From: CBDHDJ01 sp965261645 | Lineage (GTDB): Bacteria; Pseudomonadota; Alphaproteobacteria; SHVV01 | Reading direction: 5' to 3' | Length of the DNA stretch: 64,000 nucleotides | Assembly (NCBI GenBank): GCA_965261645.1 | Contig: CBDHDJ010000002.1 | Location: forward strand, 1-64,000 | Shown: piece by piece, positions 58,067 through 64,000 of the stretch | How positions within the stretch are numbered: the first letter of the stretch is position 1 | How the letters are laid out: every line of letters begins with the position of its first letter | Translations under genes and position numbers: made by a program | Notes under the pieces: model-generated | The model's database searches: none | The model's input: the letters and a program-made list of their open reading frames with translations, nothing else | What the model was told of the DNA's origin: nothing

Positions 58067-60291
58067 ACGATTTGGCGGCGACTGGCGAGATCCGCGACAC
58101 GCCTTTGACCGACGCGCTGAGCGAGCGCTACCTGGCGTACGCGCTGGCGACCATCACGGCGCGCTCGCTGCCCGATGTACGTGATGGCCTCAAGCCGGTG
58201 CACCGCCGCCTGCTTTACGCGATGCGGGAGCTCAAGCTCGATCCCGGCGCCGGTTTCAAGAAGTGCGCGCGCGTCGTCGGCGACGTCATCGGCAAATATC
58301 ACCCGCACGGCGATCAGGCGGTTTACGATGCCCTCGTCCGCCTGGCGCAGGAATTCGCCGCCCGTTACCCGTTGGTCGACGGCCAGGGCAATTTCGGCAA
58401 TATCGACGGCGACGGCGCCGCCGCCATGCGCTACACCGAGGCGCGTTTGACCAGCGTGGCCGGGGCGTTGCTTGAGGGCATCGACCATGGCACGGTTGAT
58501 TTTCGTCCCACCTACGACGGCGAGGACGAGGAACCGATTGTGCTGCCGGCCCGCTTTCCCAATCTGATGGCCAATGGCGCCAGCGGCATTGCGGTCGGCA
58601 TGGCGACCAACATTCCGCCGCACAATGCCGGCGAGCTGTGCGATGCGCTTCTTCACTTGTTGAAGCGGCCCAACGCGCGGATCGCCAAGCTGGTTGACTA
58701 CGTTCCAGGGCCCGATTTCCCGACCGGCGGCGTTCTGGTCGAGCCGCGCGACAATGTGATCGAGGCCTACGCGACCGGGCGCGGCAGCTTCCGCTTGCGC
58801 GCGCACTGGCAGAAGGAAAAGGCGGGCCGCGGCCAGTACCGGGTCGTCGTGACGGAAATTCCCTATCAGGTGAACAAATCACGGCTGATCGAGAAGATCG
58901 CCGACCTGATCGCAGACCGCAAGCTTCCGCTGCTCGCCGATGTGCGTGACGAATCGGCGGAAGACGTTCGCCTCGTGCTGGAGCCGCGCAGCCGTTCGGC
59001 CGCCGCCGAGGTCCTCATGGAGATGCTCTTCCGCATGACCGATCTCGAGGTCCGGATCGGCCTCAACATGAACGTCCTCGATGCCGCGCGCACGCCGCAG
59101 GTGATGAGCTTGCGGGAGGTGCTGTTGGCATTCCTAGACCACCGGCGCGACGTGCTCCTCAGGCGCTCGCGGCACCGTCTGGCCGAGATCACCCACCGTC
59201 TCGAGGTGCTCGAGGGTTATCTCGTCGCCTATCAGAATCTCGATGAGATCATCCGCATCATCCGCGAGGAGGATGAACCAAAAGCGCGCATGATGAAGGC
59301 GTTCGCGCTGACCGACGTGCAAGCCGAAGCGATCCTCAACATGCGGCTCCGCGCCCTGCGCCGCCTTGAGGAAGCCGCCATCACGGAGGAGTTCGCGGCG
59401 CTCAAAGCCGAGCGCACGGCACTCAATCGCTTGGTCAAGGACAAGGCGCAACAGACCGCGGTGCTGCAGGCTGAGGTCAAGGACATCCGCAAGCGTTTCG
59501 GCACCGCCCACCCCGAGGGCAAGCGCCGCACCCGTCTCGCCGAGGCGCCCCACGTGGCGACCGTGGCGCCGGAAGATCTGGTCGAGCGTGAGCCCATTAC
59601 GGTCATCTGCTCGCACCGCGGCTGGATCCGCACGCTCAAGGGCCATGGCGAGGAGAATGGCGAGACCAAGTACAAGGAAGGCGACCGGGCACGGTTTTGG
59701 CTCCACGCCCAGACCACGGACAAACTGATCGTCTTCGGCACCAACGGGCGCTTCTATACGCTGCCCTGCGACAAGCTGCCGCGCGGGCGCGGACAGGGTG
59801 AGCCGCTCCGCCTGATGATCGATCTCGGCAATGACGATGATGTGGTGGCCGTGCTGGTGCATCAGCCGGACCGCAAGCTCCTCGTCGCGGCCTCGGACGG
59901 ACGCGGGTTTATCGTGCCCGAGGCAGCCGTCATTGCCCAGACACGTGCCGGCAAACAGGTGCTGAACGTTGCCGGTGATGTCGAGGCGCAGGTGTGCACG
60001 CCGGCCGAGGGCGATGCCGTCGCGGCGGTCGGCGATAACCGCAAGCTGGTGATCTTTCCGCGCGACGAGTTGCCCGAGATGGCGCGCGGCCGGGGCGTCA
60101 TCCTGCAGCGCTATCGCGAGGGCGGCTTGAGCGATGCGAAAGTATTTGCGCCCGCCGAAGGCCTCATCTGGCAGAGCGGCGTGCGAACCCGGACGGAAAC
60201 CGCGCTCGATCACTGGATGGGGCAGCGCGGCCAGGCCGGTCGCGTGGTTCCGAGGGGATTTCCCAAAACCAACCGCTTCGCCGCCCGTTGA
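58063..60291 (+). CDS. parC: DNA topoisomerase IV subunit A
   Basis: 742 residues. With ParE it decatenates daughter chromosomes. The N-terminus has LPDVRDGLKPVHRRLLYAMR and GDVIGKYHPHGDQAVYDALV. The catalytic Tyr is in DGDGAAAMRYTEARLTSVAG. The C-terminal domain has the shorter, ParC-like set of repeats (CSHRGWIRTLKGHGEENGET, VFGTNGRFYTLPCDKLPRGR and others) without a clear GyrA box, which supports ParC over GyrA. The quinolone-determining region GKYHPHGDQAVYD has Asp where enteric bacteria have Ser. Confidence 0.94.
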   Translation: MNDLAATGEIRDTPLTDALSERYLAYALATITARSLPDVRDGLKPVHRRLLYAMRELKLDPGAGFKKCARVVGDVIGKYHPHGDQAVYDALVRLAQEFAARYPLVDGQGNFGNIDGDGAAAMRYTEARLTSVAGALLEGIDHGTVDFRPTYDGEDEEPIVLPARFPNLMANGASGIAVGMATNIPPHNAGELCDALLHLLKRPNARIAKLVDYVPGPDFPTGGVLVEPRDNVIEAYATGRGSFRLRAHWQKEKAGRGQYRVVVTEIPYQVNKSRLIEKIADLIADRKLPLLADVRDESAEDVRLVLEPRSRSAAAEVLMEMLFRMTDLEVRIGLNMNVLDAARTPQVMSLREVLLAFLDHRRDVLLRRSRHRLAEITHRLEVLEGYLVAYQNLDEIIRIIREEDEPKARMMKAFALTDVQAEAILNMRLRALRRLEEAAITEEFAALKAERTALNRLVKDKAQQTAVLQAEVKDIRKRFGTAHPEGKRRTRLAEAPHVATVAPEDLVEREPITVICSHRGWIRTLKGHGEENGETKYKEGDRARFWLHAQTTDKLIVFGTNGRFYTLPCDKLPRGRGQGEPLRLMIDLGNDDDVVAVLVHQPDRKLLVAASDGRGFIVPEAAVIAQTRAGKQVLNVAGDVEAQVCTPAEGDAVAAVGDNRKLVIFPRDELPEMARGRGVILQRYREGGLSDAKVFAPAEGLIWQSGVRTRTETALDHWMGQRGQAGRVVPRGFPKTNRFAAR

Positions 60292-60316
60292 GCCGAACCA
60301 CGCTCCGCGCGGGACG

Positions 60317-60418
60317 TCAGCTACCGGAGACCACTATGGGAAGCCACGTGGCCAGCCCCGGGAAGATCGCGAGCAGTGCCAGGAACGGAGCGGGCTTCGA
60401 TCTCGTCGGGCGTGTCAT
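60317..60418 (-). pseudogene. TRAP large-permease (DctM) C-terminal remnant
   Basis: A 33-codon frame starts at ATG 60418, overlapping the binding-protein stop (ATGA). It reads MTRPTRSKPAPFLALLAIFP, then GLATWLPIVVSGS. The FLALLAIFPGLATWLP stretch is like the last helix and end of DctM-type TRAP permeases. DctQ and the rest of DctM are absent. It most likely marks an internal deletion of the permease genes. It could also be a real mini-protein, but that is less likely. Confidence 0.45.
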
Positions 60419-61524
60419 CGCCCGGGCCGACCGCAGCCGTATTTGAACGGCAAAAGCCTCGCCTCGCCATAGGCCTGATCGCCGAGCGGCGACCAACCGA
60501 TCGATTGCTTGCGGGACTTGAGAAAGCTCTCATAGACCGCTTTGGTCGTGGCATCGCTGTTGCCCACTTCCGCGACGACCTCGCCGCAGTGCTTGCCGAT
60601 CTCGTTGAGGAGCCGACCCGAGAAGCGGCGTAGCTGCACGCCGTGCTGGTTAATCAGCGCATCGAGCGCTTCGCCGTTGCGGGCGTTGAATTCGGCCATG
60701 CCGATCGCGTTCTCGGCCGCACACGCCGCCTCGACCAGTTGCTGTTCACCTGCCGACAGGCTGTCCCACACCTTTTTGTTCATGCCGAGCGACAGTGCGG
60801 TTCCCGGCTCGTGGAAGCCCGGGTAGTAGTAGTATTTTACGACTTTGTAGAAGCCGAATGCGAGGTCGTTCCACGGACCCACCCATTTGGTGCCGTCGAT
60901 CGCGCCCGATTGCAGGGCGAGAAATATCTCACCACCCGGCAGGTCGACGACGGCCGCGCCGAGGCGCCGCAGCACCTCGCCGCCGATACCCGGCATGCGG
61001 AATTTCAAACCTTTGAAGTCGTCGAGAGTGTTGACTTCCTTGGCGAACCAGCCGCTCATCTGGACGCCGGTGTTGCTGGCCAGGAATGGCTTGATGTCGA
61101 ACTGGGCGCTGAGATCGTCCCACAGCTGCTGCCCGCCATTGTGATAGATCCAGGCATTGAGTTCGGTGGCCGTCATGCCGAAGGGCACGGCGGCAAAGAA
61201 ATTGAAGGCCTTGGACTTGCCCTGCCAGTAATACTCCGCCGCGTGGTACATCTCGGCCGTGCCTTGCGAGACCGCATCGAAGGATTCGAACGGCGGCACG
61301 AGTTCGCCGGCGGCAAACACCTTGACGGTCAATTTTCCTTCGCTGCCCGCTGTGATGCGCTTGGCGGCCGTGCCGAGGCCGGGGAAGTTCTTGGGCCAGG
61401 TGGTGACCATCTTGAGCTCTCGCACGCCTTGCGCGATGGCCGGTGCGGGTAGGCTCGATGCGGCTGCCGCTGCCGCGGTGACGGCGCCGCCGGCGGCACC
61501 CTTGATGAAGCGGCGTCGTCTCAT
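60415..61524 (-). CDS. TRAP transporter solute-binding protein (DctP family), Tat-exported
   Basis: 369 residues from ATG 61524 (MRRRRFIKGAAGGAVTAAAA), which places a twin-arginine RRRFIKG signal at the start; cleavage is likely after AIAQ. The DctP fold is seen in LKMVTTWPKNFPGLGTAAKR, FKGLKFRMPGIGGEVLRRLG, QSGAIDGTKWVGPWNDLAFG and SLGMNKKVWDSLSAGEQQLV. The W-P-x-N-F-P-G type resembles binders of 2-oxo acids and similar organic acids. Normally two permease genes follow; here only a 33-codon DctM-like remnant does. So the transport system is probably broken or uses another permease. Confidence 0.9.
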   Translation of the reverse strand: MRRRRFIKGAAGGAVTAAAAAASSLPAPAIAQGVRELKMVTTWPKNFPGLGTAAKRITAGSEGKLTVKVFAAGELVPPFESFDAVSQGTAEMYHAAEYYWQGKSKAFNFFAAVPFGMTATELNAWIYHNGGQQLWDDLSAQFDIKPFLASNTGVQMSGWFAKEVNTLDDFKGLKFRMPGIGGEVLRRLGAAVVDLPGGEIFLALQSGAIDGTKWVGPWNDLAFGFYKVVKYYYYPGFHEPGTALSLGMNKKVWDSLSAGEQQLVEAACAAENAIGMAEFNARNGEALDALINQHGVQLRRFSGRLLNEIGKHCGEVVAEVGNSDATTKAVYESFLKSRKQSIGWSPLGDQAYGEARLLPFKYGCGRPGR

Positions 61525-61621
61525 GCCTCTTCTCGCCATCTACTTCGAAACACGGCCGCTTGAGACATGGGCCGAACGCTCGTCCCGGCTTCCGCCGGCA
61601 CTGGCCCCTTACGTCCCGGGG

Positions 61622-62371
61622 CTACGCCGGTCGTTGTGCCACGCCCGCCGTCATCACTTCCCATCCCGTGGGCCCGAGTGCCTCCAGGGGCTGGAAACTC
61701 CTTTTGTAGGCCATCTTGGGACTGTCCGCGATCCAATACCCGAGATACACATAGTCCAAATCGTCCGCGCGGGCCTGCGTGATGTGCTGAAGAATCATGG
61801 CGGTGCCGGGGCTGCGGCGTCGTTGGGCGGGGTCGAAGAAACTGTAGACCATGGACAGGCCATCACCCATGCGGTCGGTGAGGCTCACCCCCACAAGTTG
61901 ATCGACCTGGTCGCGGTATTCGATCAGGATCGTCTCGACGGGGCTGTCCTCCACCATCGTGCGGTAGTCATCAAACGACATGATCGCCATGTCGCCGTCG
62001 GCGTGACGGGTCGTCTGGTAACGTTGGAACAGGCCGAAATGCTCCGGCGTGGCGACGACGGGAACAAACTCGGCAGCGAGATCGTCGTTGATGCGCATGA
62101 CCCGGCGCTGCGACCGGCTGGGGCTGAAGGCCGGTGCGTGAACCCGCACGGGGACACACGCGCTGCACCCCTCACAGAGCGGTTTGTAGACGATGTTATG
62201 GCTGCGCCGGAATCCGCTCGCCGCGAGCGCCTCGAGGATCTGCTGGCTGTCCTTGTCCTCGCGCCGGAGCTGGGTGAAGACCTTGCGCTCAAGGTGCCCC
62301 TCGAGATAGGGGCAGGGCATGGGCGGCGTCATGTAGAACCGCCCCAACGGGATTCTGACGGTGGATGTCAT
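61622..62371 (-). CDS. bpt: Aspartate/glutamate leucyltransferase (Bpt, N-end rule)
   Basis: 249 residues from ATG 62371 (MTSTVRIPLGRFYMTPPMPC). It transfers leucine from tRNA to proteins starting with Asp or Glu, marking them for ClpS/ClpAP. The conserved CPYLEGHLERKVFTQL, GFRRSHNIVYKPLCEGCSAC, VPVRVHAPAFSPSRSQRR, YSFFDPAQRRRSPGTAMILQ and LDYVYLGYWIADSPKMAYKR blocks are all present. It could also be named ate, since the two are homologous; the length and sequence suit Bpt. Confidence 0.92.
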   Translation of the reverse strand: MTSTVRIPLGRFYMTPPMPCPYLEGHLERKVFTQLRREDKDSQQILEALAASGFRRSHNIVYKPLCEGCSACVPVRVHAPAFSPSRSQRRVMRINDDLAAEFVPVVATPEHFGLFQRYQTTRHADGDMAIMSFDDYRTMVEDSPVETILIEYRDQVDQLVGVSLTDRMGDGLSMVYSFFDPAQRRRSPGTAMILQHITQARADDLDYVYLGYWIADSPKMAYKRSFQPLEALGPTGWEVMTAGVAQRPA

Positions 62372-62495
62372 GCGAGCTTCACCATACGCCATTGGGCGTT
62401 TGTGAGGCAAAGCTAACATGCGCGATGGCGGCTCGCGCACGGTGCGGCCGCAACGCCATGGCGGCCACTCGGCGTACGGCCAGGCGAATCAGCGA

Positions 62496-63386
62496 CTATT
62501 CGGTCTGTAGCTCGGGCGGCAGCACCGGGGCCTCGCGGAGCAGGATAAGGCTGATCCGGCGGTTTTGCGGGGCAAACGGATCCTCCTCCAGGAGCGGTTC
62601 CTGCGCCGCCTTACCCGTGACTTCGGCGAAGCGATCCGGCGTGAGGCCGCCTTGGATCAGGCCGCGGCGGCTCGCATTGGCGCGGTCGGACGAGAGCTCC
62701 CAGTTGGAATACCCGCCCGCGCCGCCGAATTGCTGGGCATCGGTGTGTCCGGAGACGGAAATCTTGTTGGGCAGCTTGGTTACGACCTGTGCGATTTGCT
62801 CCAGCAGTTTCCGCGTCCTCGGGGCCATTTCGGCACTGCCGCTGGCGAACATCGATCCGCCTTCCTGATCGACGATCTGGATGCGCATGCCCTCGGGCGT
62901 CATGTCGATGATGAGGTTCTCGGCCACGTCCGCAAGCTCGGGGTTCTCTAGAATCGCCTGGCGCAGCGCGTCCTGAGCTTCCTCGAAGGCTTCCTGCTCC
63001 TGGCGCTCCTGGAACTCGAGGAAGGCGTCCTCGTCGGGCTCCGCCTGTGGTGCGGAGGGCGGTTGAATGGCGAGTACGACCGTGCTGGCCGACGCCGCGG
63101 CGGCGCCCTCGTCGCCGGTCACGCTGATGCCGCCCAAGGCGCCGCCCGCCCCGCCACCGGAAAGGCTGGCCGCCTCGGGCGTGAAGTATTCGGAGATGCC
63201 CCGCTTCTGTTCCTCGGTCGTGGTGCTCAGGAGCCACAGCAGGAGAAAGAAGGCCATCATGGCGGTCACGAAGTCGGCATACGCAACCTTCCAGGCGCCG
63301 CCATGGTGTCCGCCATGGCCGCCGCCCTTGACCTTCTTGATGATAATTTCGGCGCGGTTGTGGCCGATTCCGCCGCTCATCGCCAC
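62496..63386 (-). CDS. motB: Flagellar motor stator protein MotB
   Basis: 296 residues. The Gly/His-rich N-terminus leads into AWKVAYADFVTAMMAFFLLL, then WLLSTT, the single helix with the proton-carrying Asp (YADFVTA). A Gly-rich and acidic linker follows, then the OmpA-like peptidoglycan-binding domain: MFASGSAEMAPRTRKLLEQI, NKISVSGHTDAQQFGGAGGY and LSSDRANASRRGLIQGGLTP. It follows motA on the same strand after 20 nt. The window end holds the rest of the operon. Confidence 0.95.
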   Translation of the reverse strand: MAMSGGIGHNRAEIIIKKVKGGGHGGHHGGAWKVAYADFVTAMMAFFLLLWLLSTTTEEQKRGISEYFTPEAASLSGGGAGGALGGISVTGDEGAAAASASTVVLAIQPPSAPQAEPDEDAFLEFQERQEQEAFEEAQDALRQAILENPELADVAENLIIDMTPEGMRIQIVDQEGGSMFASGSAEMAPRTRKLLEQIAQVVTKLPNKISVSGHTDAQQFGGAGGYSNWELSSDRANASRRGLIQGGLTPDRFAEVTGKAAQEPLLEEDPFAPQNRRISLILLREAPVLPPELQTE

Positions 63387-63406
63387 CTGCCCCGGTTACG
63401 ACCCGC

Positions 63407-64000
63407 TCACACCGCCTGGACTTCGTCTACGGCCTGTTCAAGCTCGATGAACGACGGGCGCTCGTGCGAGAAGAGGATCTTTCGGGCGAACTCGACCGAC
63501 ACTGCTGGTGGATAGCCTTGCAAGTGCGCCATGAGCCCCGCCTTGATGCAGTTGTAGTATTTGCTTTCCGCATCGGCGACCGCGTTCAGGTTCGCGCCCA
63601 CCGGGCCGACGAAGCCATAGGCCAAGAGCACGCCGAGAAAGGTGCCGACCAACGCGCCACCGATCAGACCACCGAGAATCTCGGGCGGCTCGGTGATACT
63701 GGACATCGTGACGATGACGCCAAGAACGGCGGCGACGATGCCGAACGCGGGCAGGCCGTCGGAGACCTGTGTCACGGCGGCGCCAAGCCCGACCGCCTCC
63801 TCATGGTGGGTCTCGATGTCCTCTTCGATCAGGGCTTCGAATTCGTGTGCGTTCTCGGTCCCCATCGTCATCAGTCGGAGATAATCGCAAACAAATTCGA
63901 CGGCATGATGGTTCTTCATGAAGTTCGGGTAGGCGCTGAACAGGGCGCTTTCGGCCGGATTCTCGACGTGCGCCTCGAGCGCTAGCATGCCTTTAGATTT
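63407..64000 (-). CDS. motA: Flagellar motor stator protein MotA, C-terminal part (5' end outside window)
   Basis: About 198 residues are visible and the frame stays open to the window edge. Membrane helices 3 and 4 are in SDGLPAFGIVAAVLGVIVTM and LGGLIGGALVGTFLGVLLAY, followed by GFVGPVGANLNAVADAESKY and the C-terminal FARKILFSHERPSFIELEQA. The cytoplasmic loop (EEDIETHHEEA) and the GLLALE-like opening KGMLALEAHVENP fit the alphaproteobacterial form. With MotB it forms the proton-driven stator. Confidence 0.95.
   Translation of the reverse strand, partial: KSKGMLALEAHVENPAESALFSAYPNFMKNHHAVEFVCDYLRLMTMGTENAHEFEALIEEDIETHHEEAVGLGAAVTQVSDGLPAFGIVAAVLGVIVTMSSITEPPEILGGLIGGALVGTFLGVLLAYGFVGPVGANLNAVADAESKYYNCIKAGLMAHLQGYPPAVSVEFARKILFSHERPSFIELEQAVDEVQAV

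Noticed and set aside
59134..60213. Minus-strand frame antisense to parC
   Set aside because: parC is unambiguous; the antisense frame has no family features.
1..64000. CRISPR array
   Set aside because: No series of regularly spaced direct repeats was seen. The repeats present are IS ends, target duplications, operator half-sites and one tandem duplication.

Overview
This is a GC-rich chromosomal window from an alphaproteobacterium, most likely a Rhodospirillales-like lineage. The evidence is the housekeeping block on the right (dapA, smpB, folK, rpoZ, relA/spoT, pyrE, pdxJ, acpS, lepB, rnc, era, recO, parC, bpt, motB/motA), with its family sequences and tight overlapping order. The taxonomic call is inference from gene content; no 16S or other marker is present.

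Layout. (1) 1-15.2 kb is a decayed mobile island. It holds a plasmid/phage-type replication gene broken by an IS256-family element, two small accessory genes, a DUF3102-like gene with an in-frame stop, and an IS1595-family transposon (5029-8941). That transposon carries a DNA methyltransferase and a PD-(D/E)XK nuclease, and its own transposase is split by a second IS256-family element. Next come a tyrosine integrase beside a 3' fragment of an initiator tRNA gene, a toxin remnant, and a glutaredoxin-type gene split by an IS1182 copy, followed by an IS6 copy. (2) 15.2-20.9 kb holds a doubtful reading frame, an exported amidohydrolase, and IS3 and IS5 elements. (3) 20.9-27.6 kb is a divergent catabolic/uptake locus: an amidase pseudogene and a CoxL-like molybdenum hydroxylase large subunit on the minus strand, then an IS1595-family element, then a small membrane protein overlapping an NCS1 permease on the plus strand. 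(4) 27.7-31.5 kb is a pile of IS fragments around an IS21 element. (5) 31.6-39.7 kb is a second version of the catabolic locus: a MarR-type regulator with an operator array, a cupin, a second CoxL-like subunit, a Rid protein, an NMT1/THI5-like binding protein, and a second small-protein/NCS1 pair. (6) 39.7-64 kb is core genome.

How it works together (inference). Loci 3 and 5 look like paralogous modules for importing and hydroxylating or hydrolysing a nitrogen heterocycle, with uptake by an NCS1 carrier that always comes with a roughly 53-residue one-helix partner. The regulator probably binds repeated TTGACAA/TTGTCAA half-sites. Many insertions can be undone on paper from their target duplications. 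Doing so restores intact reading frames for the replication gene and the IS1595 transposase, and gives a relative order of events.

Best candidates for something undescribed: the IS1595-borne restriction-modification-like pair with complete ends and an 8-bp target duplication, and the twice-occurring small-membrane-protein plus NCS1 transporter pair.
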